A DNA stretch of 64,000 bases from Lepidodermella squamata (taxonomy: Eukaryota; Gastrotricha): contig JBLDXI010000042.1 of the NCBI GenBank assembly GCA_047495785.1, forward strand, positions 4,340,001-4,404,000. Reading direction: 5' to 3'. Of the stretch, positions 33,582 to 46,756 are shown piece by piece. The notes beneath the pieces are model-generated. The model searched no databases, was not told where the DNA came from, and was given only the letters and a program-made list of their open reading frames with translations. Each line of letters starts with the position of its first letter. Within the stretch, counting starts at the first letter, position 1. The translations under genes and the position numbers were made by a program.

Positions 33582-33700
33582 TATTTATTTGATTTTTGAT
33601 TTTTTTTGTAATAAAATGCTGTTTTCAAGGTATTGCTTCGAAACTTCAGCAAAAATAAACGAACGGTGCTATAATTCGGGAAGAAAATTCTAGAATTATC

Positions 33701-34087
33701 CATGAGACGTACTATAGGACGCCGCGGCTTGCTGAGCATCAGAAAAAGCGTGATATTTTTAATGAGGTCCAAAGTCCAACTCGACCAATGAATCATCTCA
33801 TTGCACTTTTTGCAATCATCTCAAGCCTCTTTTTTGCTTAAGATAAACGAGATCAACACATCTTTACACAGCGTCACGCCGATCTTTTGCTGTAAAAGAA
33901 TTCTCATCAGTTTTTAATTATTGACATTTAAAAAATTAAAATCTTATAAATTAAAATTTCATTAATTTCGAAATTACTGGACTAAACTTTAATTCGTATG
34001 CACATTCCGATATGCACAGTCCGCGGCCTTCAAGAGGCCCATGTAACGGGAGCTTCGAAGCCGCGGCGTCCTATAGTACGTCTCATG
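33701..34087. mobile_element. 387-bp nested element with 30-bp perfect TIRs and 8-bp TSD
   Basis: Ends are perfect 30-bp inverted repeats beginning CATGAGACGTACTATAGGAC. The target duplication GAATTATC is at 33693-33700 and 34088-34095. The empty site is preserved in copy 1 (TCTAGAATTATCTACATG). Non-autonomous, hAT-like by duplication length, and from a family distinct from the 33205 element. Confidence 0.87.
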
Positions 34088-34794
34088 GAATTATCTACAT
34101 GAGACAGGCTTCATCATGGCTTCATCGAAATAACATTATTTGAAAATCGATTAAGAAGTCGATAAGTAGCTGCTGTCAAAATTGTACCTCTAAAATCGCT
34201 ACTTTGCAGGTTATTTACCTGGAACTGACTCTTTAGAATTTACTGCTCTCACCTCAATTATTACCAGCTAAACGCCAGCTTTTTTTTGGTATGACAAATT
34301 CAATCTAAAACCCCCCAGGTGAAGAGATCCAGATAGGTGATTTTAGGATTTTCGAGGGTTCGATTGCAAAAATCAGCAGTCAATAATGGAATCGAATTCG
34401 GGAAAACAAAATCGATACTCTTATTCTACAGGAGCCAAGGGATTTGTTAGACATTTTTCTAGAATTTTAGGAAGTCAACCGCAGGTAGGCCATTAGGTAG
34501 AAAACAAGTTGTGACACTTGTACTTGTCAAAATTGTACCTCTCCCCGGTATCTGGAACCATCAACAATAATTGGAAAATTTTTAAACTGTGATCGGAACC
34601 AACAATAAAAGAATCGATTCTTTTGTTTACTTGGCCTCCAAGATGAATCAGCTGACCATCTGGCGCCCATGGTGTACACACTTTTTCACGCTAGTGGGCG
34701 ATCTCTACTGAACTATGTCTATGGGTAAGATCTACACTTAGCCTGTCGTGTCTGTTGTTATTGTACATGTATGTTGTCAATAGGTTGAACTTGA

Positions 34795-35387
34795 ATGGAA
34801 GAAGCAGGGCGAGTCCGTTTTTTAATCGAGATTCCACCTCCTTGTGAAGATGGGAGAGTCGCGACGTTTGTGTTTTACAATTTCTCAAAACCTAAAGCTC
34901 CACAAGCCGCAATGCAGATTTGTTTGAATAAAACGGATAATGCAACGAGCTGTGTGGAAATTGTTAGGAACGCGATGGCAACTAACGAATTCATTTGGTA
35001 TGTTTCTGTGTTACCGTGCTGCCCTATAATTCTGCGGCTTTTCTCTACAACGCCAGGCTATGCGCTGATAATGGCTTTGTTCGAAGTGTTCGACCAGCTG
35101 TAGATTTTTCAAACTGGACTTTTATTGACGATAGCCACTGGACGCTGACAACTTCTCGAAATTACCCTCACCTTATTGGCATTCCATTCACTGTTCATCT
35201 TGACGATAGCATCTATGCGTTGGTAGATGGGAAGTCGCGCACGGTTTTGCAGTATTCCAGTGACAAGGCATTGCTCACGAAGAAGTCTTTTTGGCTTGAT
35301 GAACAAGGAAACCCAGACACGGACGTGGTGAGGCTGAAGGACGTGAAGTTGGATGGAGACCCAAGTTCTAGTTCCAGACACCATTGA
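34795..35387 (+). CDS. Small two-exon gene in the duplicated block, function unknown
   Basis: Exon 34795-34997 and exon 35057-35387, separated by a 59-bp intron (GTATGT...CGCCAG), encode 177 residues. Exon 1 starts MEEAGRVRFLIEIPPP. Exon 2 continues WLCADNGFVRSVRPAV and is rich in beta-strand-like, aromatic residues, ending DGDPSSSSRHH. No signal peptide, membrane segment or known motif is visible. The phase-correct short intron supports it being a real gene. It sits directly beside the inverted end of a transposon-like element, and a truncated copy exists at 29529, so it may be host sequence copied with the element. Confidence 0.55.
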
Positions 35388-35415
35388 GTTTTGCAAAAAA
35401 TTACAGAAAATAAAA

Positions 35416-35467
35416 TATTAAATTATTTTTAAATAACGACTTTATAATCCGATTTTACTATACTTCT
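35416..35467 (+). repeat. Flanking direct repeat, right copy
   Basis: Partner of 32711-32762, containing ATAACGACTTTATAATCCG and TACTATACTTCT. It lies 29 bp after the stop codon of the small gene. Confidence 0.6.
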
Positions 35468-37015
35468 GCCCGGCTTCGAGATGTCAACCACAAGAAGGCT
35501 GAAAAAACCACAGGGGAAGGCATTTTTGGCACTGGAACGCACCTCAGTGCCAGAATCCAGAATCCTACAGTGTTCATAAATACAACCCCATATATGCGAC
35601 AATTTTTGGGAATTATTTATACACCTTATTTCTTTTGAATTTTCATTTTTTGCAAAACTAAGTTCTCTTCATGTTCTTCATTTTTTACTTGTATAATAAA
35701 GAGCTTCTGCTTCATTTTTTTCCTCATCTCACTCAGCAGCAGCACAGAAGAAGCAGAAAAAACTGGGCTCGCGCTTGCAGTTAGTTTTTGAAAAAATGAA
35801 AATGCAATTGAAAAAAGGTGCAGTTTTTTAAACCATGATGACAAAGTGCAAACCATACGCCGTTTTCTGATTGCCCTTCTTCATGCTATCCAACGGTACC
35901 CGACTCGTAATGGACTCATAGGGTCAAAACATGTACAGCGTGTCCAAAAGTTGCGCAACCATTTAGTAATTTTGGAATTTTTTAATTAAGCTAGAGGAGG
36001 AATCTTCCATCCTTTATCAACTTTTTACCGTAGAAATTAAAAAGTTACCGGAAAAAACCCTGAAAAACCCGATGGTAACTGGTTCGGTAATTTTCGGTTT
36101 TTACCTGTTTTGATCAAATTTCATCGGATTTTTTAATCCTATTCACAAGAGACACACTTTTGATTACTATAATAACGGCATTTTATACTTTTTTAAGATT
36201 TTTTAGCCTTGAGATATGACTCTCACTCTCCTTTTAGAGTTTCTGTTCCCTTTTCCGTGCATTTAATTTGTTCGCGTTGCTTATGGGACACTTCGACTTC
36301 TGATGCCTTTCTCGAATATGCACCCATCATCTATTTTCACACTGTGTTGTTGTCCTTTCGTGTCCGAAAATAGCCGAATCAGATGATTGTGAATATCTGT
36401 ATTTTAACCGTGATTTATACCAGAATAGGCATTTTCTACTGGTACCTACCTTGGAAAATAATGCCCAATAAACCCGCCAGTGTCCCAAGGAAAAGAACGC
36501 GTACATTGAATTTTTTTGAAAATCAAGGTCTGCTAACAACACTCCGATTTATGCGTCTGTTGTTTACGACATTAAGCTTGACAATACGCTTTTAACATTA
36601 AATAACCCGACATCACGTGGTGGCTTAATCAAGCGCGTATTGTTTTTGGCGCACATTATATTGTAGTCAAGAGGTGTGACGCACAAAGAGGGCCAAGATG
36701 TTCCAATTTTTTTGATAATTTGCTCTTATAAGTAGCTCTTATATATCGAATAGCTCTTATATCTGATTGCGCTATTCAATGACGGTCAAATTAATAGCGA
36801 AAAATGATAAATAAGCTGATATAATATTTTATGATATAGGTAGGTTATATTATGCTCCTCTCGACCACTGCCCTGATTAAAGGACACTTATTCTTCTTTC
36901 ATCGGATATGTTTCATTTCATCCGACGACCAAAAATGTGACATGGTATCAGCCTGAATTCAAACTTCGCCATCAATCTTTATTGCGCAATCCCAGCACTG
37001 AGGAACTTGGGAATT
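35468..37015. other. Spacer without recognised gene
   Basis: Low-complexity AT-rich sequence. It includes a small hairpin (GGCACTG...CAGTGCC near 35529) and three copies of GCTCTTATA at about 36722-36766. Open frames here are short and lack coding character. Confidence 0.45.
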
Positions 37016-37023
37016 CCGTTATG

Positions 37024-38135
37024 CGTGGTAGGACATAAGGGCGCAGACATAAGCGCGCAGGCATAAGGGCGCCGACTTTAGAGCGAAAGACGAAAGGGCG
37101 CCGGACAAAAGGGCGCGAGGGCATAAGGGCGCTACATCAAGACAAAAGGGCGCCGAGACAAAAGGGCGCCTGGACAAAAGGGCGCAGGACATAAGGGCGC
37201 CAGATAAAATTACCAATTACTTTTAGTAGTAGGTTATTTAATAATCAATGTTCCGTCAAATACTAAGTATCAGATTGCCTAAAGACACGGGTATTTACGT
37301 TTAACAATTATTTGTTGTACAGGTGGTTATTAATTATTTTGCATGAGTCCTTAATTACTGAGATGACAATGTCAGGTAGGATTGACTGGGGCAGGTTGAA
37401 CTTTTTGATGAATTCAGTTCACTTATTTGTCATTTTTGTTATACTCATTACAGATTTGTTCATGAAAATTGAAAATAGTAACACAGTTGTAAAACTCGAT
37501 AGTAATGCTGCAATCGGAAATTGATGCGATTGTGAGTTTTATAAGATTTTATAAGGTTTCCGAAGGCAAAATAAGCAAAATAAGTTATGATAAAACCCTA
37601 AAATCTACGTGATTGAGATTTATTATCATGCAAGAGAAGCAAACCATTTTCAATCAATGACTGAATAAATTAAATCATTTAGCACAAGGTCATTCGAATC
37701 GAAAATTAATTATCTAGCACATGCCAAATGGCGTCTAAATTAGGGAATAGGTTTTCAAAGTCAAACAGGTTATCCTGTAATGGGACTAGGGCTCTAAGGC
37801 GCTCGTCGATCAGCCGGTAAATCGACCCGGGAATGAACCTGGTTCGCGAAGGGGTTATATTTGCCAACACTCCGCATTGTAAAACAATTAGTTTCCTCTA
37901 AAAGCGTCGCAAAGCCATCGTTTTAAAAAATAATAACTTGTAGGCCTTCGCCCTTTTGTCCCGGCGCCCTTTTGTCCAGGCGCCCTTTTGTCTCGGCGCC
38001 CTTTTGTCCCGGCGCCCTTTTGTCTGCGCTCTTCGGTCTTTCGCCCTTTTGTCCGGCGCTCTTTTGCCTTTCGCCCTTATGTCCGGCGCCCTTATGTCTT
38101 TCGCGCTTTTATCCGCGCCCTTATGTCATGGTACC
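37024..38135. mobile_element. Foldback element with inverted GGGCGCC arrays and 8-bp TSD
   Basis: The left arm (to about 37203) holds roughly ten 15-17-bp units of the type GACAAAAGGGCGCC or GACATAAGGGCGC. The right arm (37946-38128) holds about as many in the opposite orientation (GGCGCCCTTTTGTC). The 740-bp centre is AT-rich and non-coding. The element is flanked by CCGTTATG at 37016-37023 and 38136-38143, a perfect 8-bp duplication. The repeated frames seen in both arms are translations of the repeat, not proteins. Confidence 0.8.
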
Positions 38136-38143
38136 CCGTTATG

Positions 38144-40170
38144 TATAGTTCAGATTCGATTCGCAGGTTTAACAGATCTAAAAATCAGAACATTTCTGGC
38201 GACCCTTGAGTTGGAATAAATCGGTAAAATTTGGAAATACCCATGCCATATTTCATGCCAAAATTATCGTTCGATGGGGACATGCGAAGTGGTCACACCT
38301 AGGCATCCCACGTTGCACTGCCCACAACCTTTATTACTCCAGTCACCGTGAGAGTAACGCAATTCGAAGGCGTGGAATTTTATGCAACAAACCCCGTAAT
38401 TTCCTACTCTTTTGCAAAGTCGAAGCGCTTAAATATCAATATTATTATCAATAGCGCTACAGCGTACAACATATTTTTGGATGTTCCGAGCCCCATTTGC
38501 CGAATGAAAAGAGACATCAATCTGATGAAAACGACATGATGCCTGATGAAAAAGTGAACAGCAACCCTCGTATGTCGTTATTTTTCCACGAAATACAACT
38601 TTAATAGATCTCCAGGTAAGTATTATTATAAGTCCATTAATCGAACGACGAAATTTAACATTCTTTTGCATGAAACTCAATGTGTCTTTGATTTATGCGT
38701 ATATAGGATTCCGTATTTATTGCGCAAATGTCTCTGCGAAACTGTCGTTCAGCCCAATAATATTGCTTATCAGCGCACATTTAAAAGTTCAAATCAGCAC
38801 GGAAATTTGCGATTCATTATAATATTTGTAAATAATTGCGTTTAGCCATAGAAAATTTTAACAGTGGGTGCGCAATGCGCGCCGATGATAATAATTACCG
38901 AATAAACCAATCAAAATTGTGCGGCCTTACCGCAACTTCCTTGATTACTCGTTTTTCTAATGAGAAATTTCTCAAGCGCGATAATTCTCAAGCTCATCCG
39001 AGTAGAAAACCTACAAGCTTATGTTTATCGAGACTAAAAAATAACTTAATCCGCCTACAATTTGAATCGACGATAAACGACCCTCAATATCCGTGATAGA
39101 ATCCGTGATGTAAAATCTGGTACCTACACAGCAAATAACATGCGTGAGCTCTTTGAACTTGAACTGAATGTCTTTCCGCTATCCCATCACGAGATTATCA
39201 CGGATAAATTTTCGTTAAAAATTGGCTAATTTCGTAGGGGTTTTAATCGATTTAAGTACATATGAGACATCACATTTTCGCTAATGTAATTTTGGTCGCA
39301 GCATTTCATCTTATGATTTTGGCTAATTTCAGTAAAATTGAGGCAATTTATTTAGTTTACAACGACACGTTTTTTGCGCCTTGTTTTTTGCAGACATTAT
39401 TGCACACCTGAATCATCCCTATAATGGACTATAAAATTAATCAATTTTCGGCCAATAATAATTGGCTCTCCAGTTTACGCGTCAAAAAATTAGTGCCCTT
39501 GTTGATTGAATATTTACGCCCTTGTTAATTACATATTGACCGATGGCGGGGGATGATGTTTTTATTGGCTATCAACAACTATTCCAGGGGCTATTTAGCA
39601 CCGACTATACGGAATTTTTATAATTATTCATATTTTTGTTTTTAACACCCCCAAAAAAAATTAGATGGAAATAATAACCATTCAAATATTTAAGTCTGCC
39701 TACCTCTCCTTGATTTGTGATTTTTGTAATTTTTCAAAAAAAATATTTTTTTTGCGGAAAATTATTTATCCGCATTTTTGAAGTTTACAAGAATTTCGCA
39801 GAGTTGTCATTAAAGAATTTGAACGTCGTTTACTTGCGATAAATAATTCACCTTAATAGCCCCCACTCGCACTTAATAACTCGCAAAAACGTCTGGACGT
39901 TTTCGCTAAAAAATTTACTAATAGTGCGCATTAAGAGGCGATTTTATTGAGCGATTTTATTAGCTATGACTAGTAGGTATGCGCTCTTGTCCCCTCTCAG
40001 CAGCTATATCAGGTTACACGATATATTAGCGTGGGAGCTCGTGAAAATATATAAATAATTTGTAAAGGCCGACTGCATTGATTTATGTATATAATAACAC
40101 AAGCGTGATATATCAGAAAATTATCACTCGAATTTTAATTTTAGCCTTTGAATATAAGCAAATAAAAATC
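38144..40170. other. 2-kb AT-rich spacer upstream of the secreted-protein gene
   Basis: No domain-bearing frame, RNA gene or clear repeat was recognised. The region presumably includes the promoter of the small secreted-protein gene at 40171. Confidence 0.4.
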
Positions 40171-40680
40171 ATGAAAATCGACGTGATTTTTGTTGACTTT
40201 CTACCGGTGATCACGATAACTGCATTTCTTTTCGATAAGTCGGTATGCAGCGATCAAGTGAACGCAGCATCACAACGGCAACAAGAATCGTCCAACCGGA
40301 AAATGTCTCTAATAGCAGATCAAATCTTAAGCCGAAAACCAGGTGAGTCAAATTGTCAATGAATTTATTTTAAATTTGCTAATTTGATTTTTAGGCTACG
40401 AACAAGCTCGTCAGCTTCTGATTGAAAACGTTGCGAGAAAATTGACCGCTATCAGCGGGCATATTTGTCCGCAAAATGTTCCGCAAAAGTTTTGCAACCG
40501 AAACGCAGATCCACTAACTTTTTACATGTGGCTCAAGGTAAATTTCTTTAGATATCGTGCAATTTTCCGAATTTATTACACTTTGAATTACAGGTAATTC
40601 GGAATAGCGAGCAGAAAAAAGAGTTATACGCAAGTGCTGAGAAAATGTTGCGGCAAATCCTGGAAGTCAATAGAAGATAG
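40171..40680 (+). CDS. Small secreted protein, function unknown
   Basis: Three exons, 40171-40342, 40395-40537 and 40594-40680, with introns of 52 and 56 bp (GTGAGT...TTTTTAG and GTAAAT...TTACAG), encode 133 residues. The N-terminus MKIDVIFVDFLPVITITAFL is a probable signal peptide ending near VCSDQ. The mature part is helical and polar, with two cysteines in GHICPQNVPQKFCNRN and the tail KMLRQILEVNRR. No dibasic-flanked repeats argue for a multi-copy neuropeptide. AATAAA follows at about 40730. Phase-correct short introns make the gene credible; the family is not recognised. Confidence 0.6.
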
Positions 40681-41628
40681 ATTGCTGATTTTGGCTTATA
40701 GATTTTTAACATCTTGCTTATGATATAGATAATAAAGGTTATGTGATTGCTACGTTTCTCTGGTTGGAAAAGCAGGCAGTAATCCGGTAGTAAAATAGCC
40801 TTCTAACCAAAAGAAGCTAAAATGAACACAGTTTAATCGTTCGAGGCCTGAAAAAATTGCCGCCTGATGTACGGATACTTCAAGAACTTAGCCACAGAAC
40901 TCAATGAAAGCCCACGGTTGGCAGCGTTGTCTGATTTAGGTTGTTTTAAGCCAAGGATGTGATGTCTCCACTTGTCCTGTGATATTTATTTCAAAGAAGC
41001 TACCGATTACTAGATTTCGAAAATCCAAATTATTCCGAATCAATAAGCCTGTTTCCTTTTTACATTGGGGCAGTCACCAAAAGACACCTTCAGTCAAAAT
41101 TGTGTAGCATTCCACAAAATGAACGAGGTCCGAGATCCGTAGTAGTCATAGATAGATAATGGCCCGATGCACGTGAATGTTCACGCGGATGCGAAAACCC
41201 GTATTCCGGCTCGCGAGCTAACCCTTAGGTAGGGGCTCACCAAATTGCGACAGTTTTAGCGACAACGTGTAGGTGGCCGCGTGTTTTTTGTGCATGCAAG
41301 CATGTGCGTTTGACCATATCGATTCTATTAATTAATTTATCAGGTGCACCTCTGACCAACCTGTTGAGACGCCCGCGTAATTTCAACTTATAGTGTAAGG
41401 TTAATTAAAATCGGGAATAAAAAAATAGTTGTCGCTCGGAGTCGGACCGTGGATTCCCTGTAGCGTCTTCAAACAAGGCCATTCTCTTGACTGTTTGCAC
41501 AGAGGTACATATTGGGTTCAATTTCCAGCCCTACAGCCCCGTAAATATGAAAGTTTATTGGGCTGTTCCTTTCATTCGGAGCACCTGGATTGGATTATTA
41601 CACAACCCAACTGCAGGTCATCCATTTT
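40681..41628. other. Spacer between secreted-protein gene and GAPDH
   Basis: Mixed-composition sequence with no recognised gene. A GGGTTCAATTTCC stretch at about 41515 resembles a Pol III B box, but no tRNA fold could be built around it. The minus-strand poly(A) signal of GAPDH (TTTATT on the plus strand) is at 41554-41559. Confidence 0.4.
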
Positions 41629-42690
<1,062 letters not shown>

Positions 42691-44780
42691 TTTTGCAAAC
42701 GAAAATACTGGAACGAGTAAAACTGAAAATTGAAAAACTGAATAACTTGAGTCCTTAGTTATTGTATTACGTTGATGAAAGTCTTTTTTCTTTTTCTAGA
42801 TGCGTTTCGCATGCGTAAAAGCCTGTTCAAACATGCGGGAGAGCTTCCCCTCGATCGGGTTATTTGTAAAACAAGGGCAGCTGCTTTCTTTTTTGTTGTT
42901 TTGCGTTAAGTCGGACACGGCTCGCATCAGTTTTTGAAAGAACAAAACAAAAAAGACTCAGTCAACTATGGGTCAACTTGAAGTCATACGTTTTTGAATT
43001 TAATATATCGACTGGCTTGATAACAGAAAGATTGGTTCATATTGAGCGCAATCAGGTTGATTCAGAAACACTAGCTTGCTTCCACAAAATGTTTGAATAT
43101 CTAGCAAGATTCATCACCTCAAATTACCCTTCGAAATGCCGGCGGCGCATAAGAAAATAACATTAGAATTTAGGTACCGTAAAGGTGGTTATTTGGACAA
43201 AAACATGGTTTTCTGCTCTCGAAAATCAGGAAAAAATTATACAAGTGTGGCAATTTCAGGGCATGACGTTGGGACCCAATCCCCATGTCTGGGGGAAATT
43301 TTCCCATGTTACCTTGATTGTATAAAAATAGTGCATGGTTTGGATAAATGTGGACACTTGTGGGGTGATTTTGGGAACGTCATTACTCATTAGCATATTC
43401 ATAATCGTTTGAGATGCATGTAGAACTTAAAGCTTTTCCTGAAATTCCGAAAGGTGCCAAGAAACTGATGACGCCACTCGAACTCAATTCAAATTTTTTA
43501 TCCCGCTATATTATTAGCTCAAGGCATTTAAATAGAGCCACTTTTCAAGTTTTTCTTGCTTTACCAGCCAGGCGCATTTTTTAAAAATATTCGGCAAATA
43601 CAGAATTGTAGAGTAGATCTTGGGCTATTGAATGCCGGTTTCCGCAAGACCGTACGGTTTTACCTTGATTTGTGGCTAATTTTGAAGTCACCTGGACTCC
43701 TGGCCGCCGGAATTAGGGTGCCCTAATTTCGGCCACCTCATCCAGTTATGCTAATACCTTAAGCTTTATACCGTTAAATTCGTCTCGGCAAGCTTAGTGT
43801 GGAAATCGCCTTTGTGGCTTTACCTGTCATCTCATCCTTGACGACGTGGTGCCTGAAACTCTGGTGTTGATGGTAACAAAGCACTCAAGAAGCTACATTA
43901 CCCCCTCGCCCGCATTTAGAATTATTTTTTTGGCAATCACGTGCTTGAAAAACCATGAAACAGACTGGCTAAACGATGCAAATTTCTTGTTGATTTGCTT
44001 CCAAAAATTCTGAGATTCCTATGCTCTATGTCGACTTTTCACGTTGTTATCAACCAAATGAAAAAAACACTTGATCAAATGTACAAAAACGCGGTTTTTA
44101 TTGCGACTCATCGTGGTGGAGCTTGAGGATATGATAAAATTGCGCGACAAAACAACAGCAAACGCCAGTATTTACAGGTACACAAATCGACAAATGTTGC
44201 AGTTACTACTACGAATTGAAAGCAGCTACCGAAAACACTAGATTGCAATTATTTAAAGCTCAGACACTATCTTTTATTGTGTATTCAAGTTGTTTTGGGC
44301 TCATCAGATATCGCAGATTTAAAAATTTCACAAAAAAAGCAGCGCGTCTTTAATTAACGTCAGGAATAAGTGTGTTCACATGAGGACATGCTAAAAACGG
44401 TTTGTTTTGTTTACAGAGCAACGAGAAAAGGACTGAATAGTATTTTCAAGGGCGAGTTATTTTTTTTTAGAAAAAGCACAACAAAACACAAGATCTTGTT
44501 ACCGAAATTTTACCGAGGTAAATAATCACGGGTTGTTAATTGTTAAAAAAGCCGCAGAGGTAAATAAAAAACGCCAGTTGGGTTGTTTTTAGGTTATCAG
44601 TTTGTTCAGCGAGTTTTTCTTGCTATACACGAGGTAATTAAATAACAAAAAAGCGCGTTCGATTAAATATCATAATAATAACAACGAAAGTTCACGAAAT
44701 TATTGAGCGATAAATAATAGAAATTATCGTACAAATCATCATTATTAGTACACGGGCGGGAGGTTTGCAGACAAAGTCTA
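42691..44780. other. 2.1-kb spacer between GAPDH and cyclin B3
   Basis: Contains the GAPDH 5' flank and the cyclin B3 3' flank. No convincing gene is present; the best frames (60-85 codons) have no domain and no splice support. Confidence 0.45.
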
Positions 44781-46756
44781 TCAATTAGTGGCGACGTACC
44801 ACGACTCGTCGTGCGTTTCTGGCGCGATGCGGCCCGCCACCTTGAAGAACACCTCGTGCGAGTACTTGTCCTTGATGGTGGTCACCTTGGGGCGGTAGGC
44901 GGCGGCGAGGCCGGCGTGCAGGCGCTTGCAGAGTGGCGCCAGTTGCTCGACGTTGTAGCCCGTGTAGTACTCGTAGGTGCGCGTCCACTCGCGGCGCCCG
45001 GTCGCGATGAGCGCGAGACGGAGGGCGCCGGCGGCGAGGAACGACTCAAGTTCGGTTGTGAATTCAACAGACATGAGGCTCACTTCGAGAACATAACGCG
45101 CTAGGGTCAACAGATCCATCGGCAGCTTCAGGCACTGAAAATGAATAAATTAATAAATTAATGGCTCCAGCAGTATAAAGAAAATTTGTTGATGAATAAC
45201 ACAATAATAAAAAATATCAAAATTAATGAAAATCAGACGAGTAGATATCCGTTCACATTTGGTTCGTCCAAAAGTAGGACATGCAAGGTTTAAAATATTC
45301 AAGCAGAACTTTTCATTTCAAATTTTCGAAAATTTCAATTCAAGTTCAAGTGATCGAATTTAAATTGGTGAACGAAGCCAATTTTACCCAAAAAACCAAT
45401 CAATTTTCAAAGTAAAATTTAAAAAAAAAATTAAAAAAGCAAAAATCGGTCAAATTTGAAAAATGCCGATGATCGAAATTTTAATTAATTGAAATCTAAT
45501 TTAAGAAAATTAAATAATAGCGAGATTAAGGTAAATTTAACTAAGGCGATAAAAATCAATAGAAGAATTATTGTCAAACTAGTCGGTTTTTTAATCGGTT
45601 TTTAAAGCGAAATTGACCGGAAGTGGGCCATTTAATCAAAATATAAATATTCCTCTGAAAGAGCAGATTTAGCCAAAAAGCTATCAAAAATGTCATTTTG
45701 ACATAATTGAAAAATAAAAATTACGGCAAATAGAAAAACTTAGCAATGCTGTGATCTTGACACAATTGATAGCTGTGTTTTTCGTGTTTCGGAGATGTGA
45801 AAAACATACCTTGGCATATCGCCGGAGGAAAGAGTACGACAGCGGCATGTTGAAGTTGAACTCGGTGGCGCGGCAAATTTCAAGCTCCATCTCGACGAGT
45901 TCCGAGCTCGTGTAAGAGTTGTCGCACGCGTACAGCAGCTCGTCGATGGGCGGCGGCATTCGCTCTTCGAGCTTGGCCGAGATGAAAATCGCCGTCGCGG
46001 CCACGAGTTGGAACTGCTGCTTCGGGATGCGCTTGTTCGTCTTCGCTAGGAACGAGTCCATAATGCGAACGGCCAGGTACAGCGTCTCGTGGTTGAGCTC
46101 GTAGTTGTCCTGAAGGACGACCAGCCAGTCGACGACAACGGCTCGCATGGAGACGGACAGTTCGGGATGATTCGCGAGCGGCGAAACAGCGAGGCGGAAC
46201 GACTTCTCCTTTTCGCGCATGAGGCGGAAAATTTCGCGGGCGTAGTGCGGCAGTTCGAGCGTGTTGCCGCCAGCGATGTTTTCGCGGTCGATGTCGATCC
46301 AGTCGGCGAGCGAGGCGAGGTTGCCGAGCGACTCTTCCTTGATTTTCATGTCCTCATCTAACACGGCCTGGAAGCACTGCTGTTGCACGTCTTGTTGCAA
46401 TTTCGAAAAATCACTGAATAAAAATTTAATATAAATAAAATCGAAATTTCTAAAAATTTCTATAAAATTGTGCTGGTACTTCTGCCAAGATGAATTTAAA
46501 TGAAGTAATTTGTTACTTACACATCAGGCTCATCAACACGGGCGCGCTTGTGTTCCTCCAAGTCGACCTCGACTTCCATAGGGAGAGGTGACTTGCGAGG
46601 GCGCGATTTTTCCAAGTCGAGCGAGCCATGCTGTTTCAGGAGAGCGGCCTTGTTGTCGTGAAGGGTAGACAGGCCCGCTGTTGAGTTTGCCTTGTTGCCA
46701 ACATTGTCCAAGACGCCAGGCATGCGGCGGCGTGAAGCTCTGGTTGTTCGGTGCAT
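44781..46756 (-). CDS. CCNB3: G2/mitotic cyclin B3
   Basis: Exons 46756-46521, 46413-45810 and 45134-44781 encode 397 residues. Cyclin B3 activates CDK1 in mitosis and meiosis. The cyclin box contains MRAVVVDWLVVLQDNYELNHETLYLAVRI; NHETLYLAV is typical of the B3 subtype. SAKLEERMPPPIDELLYACD and the second cyclin fold (LLTLARYVLEVSL) are complete. The N-terminus is basic and short (about 80 residues before the linker). The expected destruction box R-x-x-L-x-x-x-x-N appears as PGVLDNVGN, with Pro where Arg is usual and RRRM just before it. The 675-bp second intron is AT-rich and empty. Confidence 0.93.

Larger units (their letters stand above)
32777..34737. mobile_element. DNA-transposon-like element with about 97-bp inverted ends (copy 2)
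   Basis: The left end (32777-32875) and the right end (34642-34737) are imperfect inverted repeats, both running outward from a GATTCATC core to GTGTAG and sharing CAGTAGAGATCGCCCACTA. The interior has no long coding frame, so it is non-autonomous. Two other elements are inserted in it. Copy 1 at 28489 keeps the left end but not the right inverted end. A sequence matching its outer border recurs at about 23763-23785. Confidence 0.65.

Noticed and set aside
37019-37216. 65-codon frame with repeated RRPFV-type peptides
   Set aside because: Translation of the GGGCGCC repeat array; also mirrored in the opposite arm.
41430-41545. Possible tRNA or tRNA-derived SINE
   Set aside because: A B-box-like GGGTTCAATTTCC exists but no A box or cloverleaf could be placed.
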